Assembly: GCA_027625915.1 (NCBI GenBank)
Contig: JANTQA010000072.1
Coordinates: forward strand, 3,596,001 to 3,660,000
Reading direction: 5' to 3'
DNA: 64,000 bases
From: Anaeramoeba flamelloides
Lineage: Eukaryota; Metamonada; Anaeramoebidae
Shown here piece after piece: positions 1 through 10,542 of this stretch. The number at the start of each line of letters is the position of its first letter. Within the stretch, counting starts at the first letter, position 1. A program made the position numbers and the translations under genes. A model generated the notes under the pieces. It worked only from the letters and a program-made list of their open reading frames with translations, made no database searches and was not told the origin of the DNA.

Positions 1-780
1 AAAGAAATAAATTATAATCATAAATTTAAAAATTCTTAATTATTTATTAATTAATTCGAAAAAAAAAAGACTTTTATTTTTGTTTATTCATCATTCTAAA
101 GAAAAAATAATTTTTAAATTCACTTTAAATAAATATACAGTGAAGATGAACTAATATAACTAAATACCTTTTCCTTAAACGTTTTTTAAAAAAAACGAAA
201 AATATTAAAAAAAAAAAAACAAAATTGGAAAAAGAGCCTTTTATTCGCACATTAACCCAGGTTGAAGAAAAAACCACTTAATTTCCATTCCATCTCAATA
301 AATAAAACCCTTTAATGATTTTTTTCCGAAACTATTATATAAGGGTATATAAGGGAATATAATTGATCTGAAAAAAAAAAAAATGATAGAAGTTAAAAAT
401 TAAGAAAAGATCAACAGTTTTGAATATACTACCTTAAATATTAAAATATAAAATTATAAAAAAAATCCAAAAGAAAAATATATGAATACAACCAGTATAA
501 CTTTTCAGGTATACAAGATAAAAAAAAATTATTATATAAAAAAAATTTAAAATTAATGAATATTTATTAAAAATATTTTTTACTCGGGTTATTTCTAATG
601 AATTAGAACTTATTTTCCTCAATTAGTGATTTTTTTACGACTTAAATTTTGAAAAAAGATTGTACATTATTGTTGTATTGGTTTTTGTAAAAATTGGTAT
701 TCAATTTTTTTAAATATTTTTGTCTTTCCTTGATTTTTCATATAATAATAAAAACTTTAAAAATGAAATAATTAAAATTT
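1..780. other. AT-rich non-coding left edge
   Basis: No coding region can be supported. The only open frame, on the minus strand at 434-622, is Ile/Phe/Tyr-rich and has no domain character, as expected by chance at this base composition. Confidence 0.5.
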
Positions 781-1020
781 TTTAACCACTTATTATTTAA
801 ATGGGAGGTAGTTATTTACCCAGAAATGATATTGTATCATTTATTATTGTGTTTTTATTTCATTTTTTTCTCTAAAAAACCAATTCATAACTCTACATGT
901 TCAAATATTTGCTGATGATTTGGTATTAGTAATGAAAGGATCAAAAAAGAAATTAATTATTAATTAAATAACAAAAACCCATTTCAAAATAATTAACCCA
1001 TTAAAAATCAAATATTAAAT
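780..1020 (+). mobile_element. Decayed LINE reverse-transcriptase fragment with FADD box
   Basis: Bases 893-940 read LHVQIFADDLVLVMKGS. This is the catalytic A/Y/FADD motif of a non-LTR (LINE-type) reverse transcriptase with the usual hydrophobic strands on both sides. The frame closes shortly downstream, and a 199-bp palindromic MITE sits immediately after at 1024. No endonuclease or long ORF is visible, so this is a short relic. The motif is seen directly. The assignment to LINE rather than another reverse-transcribing element is inferred from the second relic at 47.6 kb, which has LINE-like post-catalytic sequence. Confidence 0.55.
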
Positions 1021-1023
1021 TTA

Positions 1024-1222
1024 CAGTCAGTTCCACTTTTAAGACACAAACTTTCAACGAAATTTAAGGAAGAAAAAAAATCTCAAATTAAGGTACAAAA
1101 TTTGTAATTTTTTTTTACAATTTATTTTTACTAGAATCTATTGATTTTTGTGCGTTAATTTGAGATTTTTATTGTGACTTAAATTTGGTTGAACGTTTGT
1201 GACTTAAAAGTGGAACTGACTG
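1024..1222. mobile_element. 195-bp palindromic MITE, copy 1
   Basis: The left end is CAGTCAGTTCCACTTTTAAG (1024-1043), and its reverse complement closes the element at 1203-1222. A TA dinucleotide flanks each side. The two halves are complementary over most of their length (for example ACAAACTTTCAACGAAATTTAAGG against its partner near 1180-1205), so the whole unit folds into one hairpin. The TA target and the CAGT start are typical of Tc1/mariner-derived non-autonomous elements. It contains no ORF. Confidence 0.85.
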
Positions 1223-1897
1223 TAACTATTTTTACAAATTATATTTATCTATTCTAATAAAAAATAACTATTTTAATATTCAGTTCTATATATGAGAAAT
1301 ATTTGTTTTTCTTCTAATAAAATAAAAATAAGTAAAAAAAAAAATTAGGCTATTTATTATGAAATTTAATTTTTATATATATATATAATTGATTTTTGTA
1401 TAAAAAAAATAACCATAAAAAATAAAAAAAAAATTATCAAAGAAAATTATAGTGCTTGGTATTTTGTTAGATCAAAAAAAAAAACATTTTAAAAATTAAT
1501 TTTTTAATTTTTTTTTCAAAATTTTAAAAATTGATTTTTTTTCTGTGGTTAATATTTAATTCTTTAATTATTTTTCTATAAATTTTTATTATATGGTTTC
1601 TAAATCTATTATATTAATGAAAATAGTTCCAAATACATTATATTCTGGATTGATTATAAAAAAAAAAAAAAAATAAGAAAAATGCTTATTAATCAATTCA
1701 TTACCCCGATGAATTTCTTAGAAAACAAGAGGTAAAAATTAATCCCATCAGAACAAAATATAGAAACGAAAATTTCAAATCATTTCAAATATTATATGTT
1801 TTAGATTTTGATACATTAATCAATCTCCTTCATTTGGGGAAAATAATTTAATAAAATCAATTAGAAATATAAAAATTTGAAACAATTAGGAATCATA

Positions 1898-2090
1898 CAG
1901 TCAGTTCCACTTTCAAGGCACAAACTTCAACAAAATTTAAAGCTCAATTAAAATCTCAAATTAAGGTACAAAATTTTGGATTCTAGTAAAATAAATTAAG
2001 TAAAAAATTTCCAAATTTTGTGCTTAATTTGAGTTTTTTTTGAGTGTTAAATTTTGTTGAAAGTTTTTGCCTTAAAAGTGAAACTGACTA
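1898..2090. mobile_element. 195-bp palindromic MITE, copy 2
   Basis: Same family as the copy at 1024. It starts CAGTCAGTTCCACTTTCAAG after a TA and ends AAAAGTGAAACTGACTA before a TA. A few substitutions separate its arms, so it is older than a fresh insertion. Confidence 0.8.
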
Positions 2091-2189
2091 TACTGGAAAA
2101 ATGTTTTTTAAAGAAATATACCATAACTTAAATTTGACCTTTAAAAATATTAAAATTTTACCAGATAAAACAAAATATCAGTAAAAGGT

Positions 2190-2380
2190 GGTATTTTCAA
2201 GTGTTGTAGAGTATTTTGGAGTGCTGTGGGGTGCATTAGAATGCCTGTTTTTTCCAGAATTTAAAGTAATGAAAAAAAAAAAATATTTTACTCAATTCTT
2301 TTAAATTCTGGAAACACTAAATGTTTTTTTTTTTAATTTTAAAATATAAACAGAAAATTTAAGAAATTTTCGGATAATTT
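2190..2380. repeat. GTGCCGTAGAGTGCC-type composite repeat, short copy
   Basis: It contains the degenerate core AGTGTTGTAGAGT...GGAGTGCTGTGGGGTGC. An inverted pair follows (CCAGAATTTAAAG against CTTTTAAATTCTGGA), and then a T-rich/A-rich palindrome around CAGAAAATTTAAGAAATTTTC. The same modules recur in the same style at 15575-16270 and 44040-44640. Confidence 0.6.
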
Positions 2381-4074
2381 TATTATTAAAAAAAAAAACC
2401 TAATGACTTACAAAACCAATTATAAAAAATAATTTTTTTATTACAATAAAATTAATTAAATGTATTATTCAAATTGTACTTAGTATTAAACAGTAACTTT
2501 CTCCGATCTCATTTAAACCGTGACAAAATATTTCATCCAAATATTCCCCAATATGGTTCCCAAAATATTTTTTATATATTTTACTAATTTAAAATAGAAA
2601 ATTACTTTGTAAATAAACCAAAGAACTCTTATTATATCGTGTGGGAAAATAAAAAAAAAATACTCACAATTATCTTATCTAAAAAATGAAGATCGTTACA
2701 AACAATCCCAATAACAATTTCAAATGTTAAATATCATATTAAAAATCATTTTTGACCATTGGTAACCTCTTAATTTTTCAATAATGCATTTAAACAATAA
2801 AAATTCTTCCAAGATTTATGATTTTTTTTTTTTTTGGTTCTGAATTTTTTTCCTTTTTGTTTTTCTTCAAATGAAGTTCCCAAGTCACTATTGGTTAATA
2901 GTATTTACTCTAATTGTTTTTTGAACAGACTCACCGATAACAAATACCCAAAATATTTGGTTTCTTTTAATGTTCCAATTTTTTTTGTTTTTTTCTCTTT
3001 TTTTTTTACAAAACACAATTATTAGATTCAAGATAAATTGGATAGAGCTTTTTTGAAAATGTTTTGAAAATTAATTTCATTTTACAATCCAATCAAATAA
3101 AACTTGAACAAATAAGCCAAAGAATTTTCATTTAACGTTCAGTACAATCCAAAAATTCGTCAAAAATAGCACTATTCTCTAATTGAAAGTGAATAATATA
3201 TGAGAGTTCCAATCAATTAACTCTATTATTATAAAAAAGTTATAGCTGAAAAATAAATTAGCATAATTTTTAATAATTATAATAAATTAAAATTAAAAAT
3301 TTTAGAGAAAATTTATTTTTAATTTCTTTATCCAAACTTTAAAAATAGTAACTCCAAATATTAGTGATCTATTATTTAAAAATCAATATTTAGAACTTCA
3401 AAAGTATCTATTTTTTCAATTTTTCAATTTCAAGATTTACACAAAAATCATTAATATAAAAACATCAAAATAAAAATAGGTTATTTTAAGTTTCTTTTCT
3501 AAGAAAATAGTAAAATTTCCAATATCTTTCAAATATATAAAAATAATTAGTCAAAATAATCTTTGAGTTAATAATTTAATTATTTAAAAAGGAATTTTAT
3601 ATTATGAAATCTACATTTCTCAACAAATTTTTGAAAGATATTTTACATTTATGAATGGATATCATACTACATTTGAAAAAAGTAAATTTTGTAATTTAAA
3701 ATTGACTTTGATAAAAAAAATTGTCTTATATATGTAAACTTCACAATGGTTTGATTAAATTTTTATTTGTTTGTTGAGATAGACTCCTTTTTTTAATATA
3801 AATCCCCAAATAGTACAAAATATTTATTTTTTCAAAATTATGTACCAAAAAAATTGAAATGAAAAGGTTATTTATTTTAAAAAAATAATAATTAGATTTT
3901 GGACTTGAATAATGTTTTTTTGTATTTTGATTTTTATCAAAGGTGAGGTATCCTTTTCTATTCTGAAAAAAAATAAAAAAAAAAGAATATTTCTGATCTA
4001 AGTTTACCAAAATTGGTAATTATTCTGATTATTCAAAAACAAGGTGCATTATAATTATCAGTTTCTAATTTTGC
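2381..4074. other. AT-rich intergenic stretch
   Basis: No gene is supported here. Open frames at 2834-3025 (plus) and 3741-4010 (minus) are low-complexity Phe/Lys/Asn-rich and have no homology I can see. The right end forms the 3' flank of the calmodulin-like gene. Confidence 0.5.
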
Positions 4075-5220
4075 TTATTTTGCTAACATTAAATCAACAA
4101 ATTCTATTGTCAGTTTCACATAAAGAAATTAAAAAATATATTAAAAGAATAAAGAAAGAAGAGATAGAAAATTTATTAATGGTTAGGGAAAAAAAAAGGA
4201 AAAAAGAAGAAAAGGAAAAGAAAATAAAAGTCACACCTTCGTAATAAATTTTTCCTGTCCCATTAGGATCAGCTTCTTGAATCATTTGATCAGCTTCTTC
4301 TTTGGTTAAGGCTTCTCCAATTGTTGTCATAATATGATGTAATTCCCCTGAAGAAACAAAACCTTGTCCTTCCTTTAATTAATTATAAGACATGGTTAAG
4401 AGAGAAAATAAAAAATCGGGATTAAAAACAAGCACAATGATTTTAGCTTTAGAGTTCAGGCATGAAAAATTTCAAAGTTTAACTTACACGATCAAACACT
4501 CTGAAAGAATTTATAATATCTTCTGGATCTTCTTCTTCTGATAATTTTTTTGTTATTTTATTTAAAAATGAATTAAATGTTAAAAGCCTGTTGGTTGATG
4601 TTTGTTTATTTTAATTTTTGGGTTTATTTTGCGAATTTTGAAAGAAAAAAAACAATAAGAAAGGGATTTATGAAATTTTGAATTCCAAAAAAAAAAACAA
4701 AAAAATTTATGAAAGAAGAAATTAAAAATTTTACCCATTTTCTTTGTCTTGAATTTCGTTCATCTTTAAAAATGTTGATAATTTTGAATATAATTGATCG
4801 TTTATACATTAAATGTTCACAATAAAAAAAAAAAGGATCAATTAAAAAAAAGGATCAAAAGAATAACAAATTTGTTGTTGTGTAAAGTGCAAAATATAAA
4901 CACAAAAGGCTAAAAAAAAAAAAAGTTATTTTTACCATATCTTGAAGTTCTGTTTCAGTGGGGTTGATCCCTAAAGCTCTAAGAATGGATCCAATTTCTT
5001 TTCCCTCAACAACTCCCTTTTTATTATTGATTTTTAAAAAGTATTTTTTGTTTTGGTTATTTTGTTTTGGTTATTTTGTTTTGTTTTCGTTTTATTTGAA
5101 TTATTTTGAATGTAAAAAGAAAAAAAGTTTCTTCTTTGGAAATACTATTACATTTCCTTCCTTATCAAAAAGATTAAAAGCTTCTTTAAATTCTTCGATT
5201 TGTTCGTTTGATAAACTCAT
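4075..5220 (-). CDS. Divergent calmodulin, six exons
   Basis: A calcium-sensor EF-hand protein that would bind target helices in a Ca2+-dependent way in the cytosol. Exons on the minus strand are 5220-5152, 5016-4936, 4763-4735, 4587-4488, 4372-4237 and 4103-4075. All five introns are GT-AG, and the joined frame encodes 147 residues, against about 149 for calmodulin. It begins MSLSNEQIEEFKEAFNLFD and ends EEFVDLMLAK, both calmodulin-like. EF1 loop (DKEGNGVVEGKE), EF3 (DREGQGFVSSGE) and EF4 (DPNGTGKIYYEE) keep Asp at position 1 and Glu at 12. EF2 (QDKENGLLTFNS) has lost both, so it probably binds no calcium. The linker LSEEEDPEDIINSFRVFD matches the central helix. It could be called a calmodulin-like protein or centrin relative, but length and both termini favour calmodulin. 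The exons are too short to show as long ORFs. Confidence 0.9.
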
Positions 5221-5513
5221 AATGAAAATTTCAAAAAATGATTTTCATTTTGAAAAAATTATACTAATAAATAGTCAACACTTTTGATTAACTTTTTTTA
5301 CGATTTCCATTTATGAAAATCTAAAAAGTCAATTTTTCAAACAGTTCTTTATACTGAGTTTTTGAAGATCAACTAATTTTACAAAGTTAATAAAGATTTA
5401 AAGCAATAAAATACTTATTTCAAATCTAAGGGAAAAACGTTTGTAAAATGGAAAGTAAAGTTATCATTTTCAGAGACCTATTTGAATTTATCAGTATTGT
5501 TTTTTTTTGAGAT

Positions 5514-6737
5514 TTAAGGGACTAGTAAACGTAAAAAAAATCTTCAAGTAAATTTACTAACAAATAAAAAAAATTTTACCGTATCTTGAAATTGAATAAT
5601 AAAGTAAAAATCTGATAACTACAAAATATGGCTTCCTTTTAATACTATTTTCAGAAATGAATTATTGTTTTTAAAAGACTGATCCATTTTTCTCATTTTT
5701 GAAAAGTTCCAAATTCAACATATTTCCAAATTATTTAAAAAAAATTATTTTCTTTGAAAGAAGATTGAAATCTTATTGCCTGTAAAGGAAGTGTACAAAA
5801 ATACACTTTAGAAATGAAACCACTAAGTTCTAAAATAACTAAGTTTAAAAAATCTACTTAATCTCAAAAAAAATACAATAATTATTTTAAACTTGTAAAA
5901 AATATAATTTTTAGATTCAAAGAACAGACCAAATCTATTTTTTCTAGGGATTAAATGAAAAAATATTCAGAGAGAAAAAGAACCAAAGAATCGAATAAAA
6001 ATTCTCCCGAAATACTTTTTTAAAGCATGGAAAATTCAACTTATTATCTAAAGAAATACTTTTTAATTTGATTATTTATAATTAATAATTATAAATCCAA
6101 TCTTAATTATTTCAGTAAGTCATTAACAACCCAATGATTAACTTTATAAAATAGGTTTTTCATTTATTTGTCAATTTTTTCAAGATTTTGCAACAAATAA
6201 AACAATTCAAATGCATATTTCTAATAATAAAAAAAATAATAGATATTATCAAATACCTGATTTTAATACTCACAGTTCCTTGTTTATACTCTAGATATTT
6301 GAAAAAGTATATTGACAAGTTTTTTTAAATTTCAAGAAATTTAATAAATATTTGTGAATAAAATAAATGTTCAAATTTTTTTAGATCTTCAAGGATACAA
6401 TATTTGATTTATTTTTCATGTATTTTTAAAATAATATTAAAGATACAAGGTTACTTGTTCATAAAGACTCTCAAAAATTACTAAAAGTGATATTTCTTCA
6501 AAAATAAATTTTTTTGCAATTTTTTATTTTTCGAAATTGATCCAAAAACCCAACAAAAAAGGATCAGATCTTTTGACTGAAAATTCCATTGGAAAAATGA
6601 AATCTTTTAAAAAATGATTATTCATTTCTCTAAAGTTGACAAACGAAGTTTCTTATTGGTCTTAATTGTATCCTTATGTAAATAATTACTCTATTTCCTT
6701 TGGGAAAAAAAATAAATAAGAGTTACTATTCCCTTAA
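5514..6737. mobile_element. TTAA-flanked element with GGGA ends, copy 1 (1.2 kb)
   Basis: The left end reads TTTAAGGGACTAGTAAAC. The right end, reverse complemented, reads CTTAAGGGAATAGTAACTC. TTAA sits at both edges, as for elements with a TTAA target site (piggyBac type), but no transposase ORF is present. The interior at about 5590-5900 is an inverted copy of sequence also found at about 17105-17350 and 25035-25290. The assignment to a piggyBac-like mechanism is inference from the TTAA only. Confidence 0.5.
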
Positions 6738-6867
6738 GGATGACAATTTGAGGTTAAAACAGTAAAGTTGTTGATAAAAAACACTTTTAGGACAGTTTTC
6801 ATATCTCAGTTAAATAATTACACTGAGAATTTATTTTTCGAAAAAATGTGAACTTTTTTTTTAAATA

Positions 6868-7640
6868 ATCGAACTTTAAGGGATTAGCGTCTACCAAGGA
6901 GAAGCCTCGAATCAAAGAATGTCGTTATTGGGTGAAAACCGCATTAGTGCTACAAGGGTCAAAGGTCTTAAAAAAATTGATTAGTCAAGTAGTAATATTT
7001 GTTGATCTCATCAATTAAAAATGATCCTTGTATTGGTAAAAAACCCAACAATTTCAGAATAAAATCTGCATTTTGCCATAAATTTAAATGCTGAATTATC
7101 AATTTTCAGACTACAAAGTCAAAAAATATCTTTCTTAAATTTGTGGCGAAATGTAGATTAGTTTACTAAAAAATTTGTGTTTTTTTTTAAAAAATTAAAT
7201 AATCAACCAATAAATTTTTTTGACGAATTATTTCTCAAATCATACAAATATATTGATAATACAAGTACCTTTATAAAAAGCAAACAAAACTAATCAGTCT
7301 TTGTGCTTTCAGGTTGATGATTTTGAGTTAATCTTTGAAATTAAAAAATTATAAAAATAGTTACTTTTGGAAGTTCTAAATCTAAATTATTAAATACCAG
7401 AATACTGTAATTTGGGTTTCTATTTTTAGATTTGGTAAAAGGAATTAAAAAAAATTTTTCAAAATGAAACTTATTTAATTGTGATCATTCGTAAAAAATG
7501 TAATAATTTGTTGTGTAATAAGATTTATAATGAATTTTTTAGAACTATTTGAGCCATGGAGCACTAGTATCATTTACACCCAAATTACCATATTATTTGA
7601 TTATTGAGAAATTTATGGTGACACTAATCCCTTAAGAAAT
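6868..7640. mobile_element. TTAA-flanked element with GGGA ends, copy 2 (0.77 kb)
   Basis: Left end TTTAAGGGATTAGCGTCTACCA. The right end, reverse complemented, is CTTAAGGGATTAGTGTCACCA, so the terminal inverted repeat is about 20 bp with few mismatches. Both ends carry TTAA. The interior is non-coding. Confidence 0.6.
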
Positions 7641-7754
7641 CAAAACTAGATATAATTAATGATTATTATAGATACTTTATATGTTGAGTGTATATGTTTT
7701 ATATATATTTTTACTAAAAATATAAAACTTTCAGAAATCAATGACATATTTACT

Positions 7755-8750
7755 CAGGGTTTATTGTTGGTTTCTTTGATCATTTGAAACCTATAGGTCT
7801 TCTATAACAAAATAACATCCTTTTTATTTTGAAACACAAATTAAACAATTCTGCTCTATTATTTTAACGAAGTAATTCGGGTGTTTGAAATATATTCGAA
7901 AATCCCCGAAAATTTTTTAAGCACAAAAAAAAACTTTTTGAACATCTTCAAAGAAAATCCTATGCCAATATACTCATTTTAATGGTAAAACAACAATTTT
8001 ACTTTTAGACAAAATATTTTTATTGAATTTTTTACTTTAAGCCCCTCTAAAGAGTTTTTGGTGCCTTTTGAGTATATTTGATTAATTGCTACTACTTATT
8101 ATAGTAAGTATATAAGTATCCCAGAGTATGGATATGATTCATGTTTAGCTTGGTATCGTATGTATTTGTATCTTTTGGTTAAACCAGTTCCTTTGATGGA
8201 ATGGGGAGTTAAAATAAAGTTTGGTTTGGGTCACTTGTGTATTAATGTGTATGTATAGTTTACTATACGATTAGATATTACTTGGCTATTTCTGGATTGT
8301 ATTTAAGATTACAAAATTAAGGGTAATAATACACAATTTGAAATTGTCTTTATAAGTACATTTTCTCTCATTTAGTTAATACCATTCCGAAATGATCAGA
8401 ATATTACAGTCATCTAAGATACCAATTTCTTTCACTAAATGGGTTGAATATTATTCCCTCAAATTTAAATTTCTTGATAGTTAAATTCTTGTCCCTAAAA
8501 AAATTTTTCTAAAATAAAATTCGAAATATACCTCAAATCTGAGTATATTGGCCCTAGGATTTCTTAGAAGTCGTTCAAAAAGTGTTTTTTAGTTCTTAAA
8601 AAACAATTTGGGTATTTTGAGGAATATTTGATACTGTTGTCAAAATAACTCGTGCAAAAAAATATAATGCGTGTTTCAAAATAAAAAGCGTGTTTTTTTG
8701 TTATAGTTGGACAATACATTAACCAATCAAAGAAACCAACAACAAACCTG
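7755..8750. mobile_element. 1-kb foldback element with ~230-bp inverted arms
   Basis: The left arm (7755-7985) begins CAGGGTTTATTGTTGGTTTC and the right arm (8520-8750) begins, on the other strand, CAGGTTTGTTGTTGGTTTC. The arms stay alignable throughout, with shared blocks such as TTTTTATTTTGAAACAC, TTTTTGAAC and CCAATATACTCA in the same order. The 530-bp centre is unique and has no ORF. A partial echo (TTTTGAAACACG followed by GCACGCATTATTTTG) lies at about 9060-9105. Confidence 0.7.
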
Positions 8751-9059
8751 AAAAAAATATGGTATTGGTTTCTTAAAGTTCTATTATTTAAAAAGAAATT
8801 CTAAAAATGAAGGATCAAATTGTATAATTTATCTCTAAAAATAGAGTTTATTTTTGAGAAAATTTTAATAAAAAAAAAAACAAAAAATTTCAAAAAAATT
8901 GAGAAAATTATGAAAAATTATGAACTATTTACCTGAATAATTTAAATTTTACTGTAAATAACCAGACCTTTACTTTCAAAATTGATTTGAACTTGGGTAT
9001 ACTATTTGTTAGTAGATTGGATGTTGCCTGGGTACAAGAATAAAAAAAAGCATGGATAA

Positions 9060-9432
9060 TATTTTGAAACACGTATTATAGTCGTTGTGCACGCATTATT
9101 TTGTTCACTGTAGATTCAAGTAATTTATTTTGAAAAATTTTAAACTTTTTTTACTCAAGCTTTTAATAAAGCTTTTTAGATCTTTAAATGTTACTATTTT
9201 TTGAAAAATTAATTGATCTTCAAAAAATTTTTTTATAAGAACTGTTTTAAGGTACTAATCTCTATTAAATTTTTTTACCAAAATTATTTAGTGATTGAGA
9301 AAATTTTGTGCCAATTACTTCGATATGAAACCCCTGTTTATTTTCAATATTAAATATATTTCTAGATAAGGAATATTTATTTTGAAATTGGTCAAAAAAA
9401 AAATAATCGTAGAATAGTCCCTTAAAAGTAGA
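9060..9432. repeat. Fragments of foldback and TTAA/GGGA families
   Basis: TTTTGAAACACG...GCACGCATTATTTTG near 9060-9105 echoes the foldback arm at 8640-8700. The bases AATAGTCCCTTAA at about 9413-9426 look like a lone right end of the TTAA/GGGA family with no partner nearby. Sequence at 9120-9300 is similar to 28200-28400. Confidence 0.4.
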
Positions 9433-9830
9433 AGTTATAAGATTCTCAAAAATGGAAATTGAACTAAAAAATAATATATCTTTTTTTCAATTTATCAAGA
9501 GCTTTTTTGATTAAAACTCATGACGAATATGTTCGTTTATTTGTGATGGGTGAAAATTTAGTTGTTTTTAGAGATCAATTTTCAAGTTTTAAAGATAAAT
9601 TGAAATAAACACATTTTAAAATAACTAACCGTTAATTAATTATTTCTAAAAAATAACAAAAAAAAAACAAAATCAGATTTTTGATTTATAAAACTGCCAG
9701 ATTAAAAAGTCAATAAAAGTAATCAATTGGTTCATTAAGGATTAAAGAAGGAAAAAAAAAACTTCGTTTTCATTAAACATTTTTTTAAAATTTTGATTTA
9801 TTCAAGAGATCAATAATTTGTTAAAAAATT

Positions 9831-10511
9831 ATGTCGACAAAATTGATAACACCAACCCCATTGTCAACAAAAAACCGAACCCAACCACTTTCACAGCAGA
9901 ACGGAATTCAAACAAAGAACTCAAAACAAAACAAAAAACATCACACAAAAAAGAAAAACCAAAATGAAAAAAAAAATAAACAAGAAACAAAAGAGCCGGT
10001 AAAAGTCTATTTGAGATTAAAGCCAACAACAAATGAAAAAAAGATTGTCTCTCAGTTGACGAATGACACGATCTTTATTCAACAGGCACCCACATCAAAT
10101 AATTTCACATATAGCTCAAGGTACACACAGAAATCGCAAGCCCAGCAATGTTTAAAATTTAAGTTTGATAAAATATTCAAGGACAACTGCCAACAGAAAC
10201 AAATTTTTCAAGAAACAACAGTACCATTATTAAACGATGTTCTTCAAGGAACAAGAAATTGCTTATTGTTTGCATATGGCGTAACCAATGCAGGGAAAAC
10301 ATATACAATGTTTGGGACAAAGAATTCAGAAAACAAAGATCAAAATAATGAAGGAATTATCCCACGAACATTGGACTTACTTTTTAAGACAATCAATGAA
10401 ACAAACAAATTACCCTTTGATAATACAATTTTGAAAAATACTAATGAAGAAAACAAAGAAAATGAACCACAACAAATTCAAAACAACAAAAAGAAGAACA
10501 ACATTAACAAT

Positions 10512-10542
<31 letters not shown>

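Noticed and set aside
5514-9432. A single 3.9-kb transposon with TTTAAGGGACTAG and AATAGTCCCTTAA as its two ends
   Set aside because: A closer partner for the left end exists at 6737 with a longer match, and other complete elements lie in between. The 9420 end is better treated as a lone fragment.
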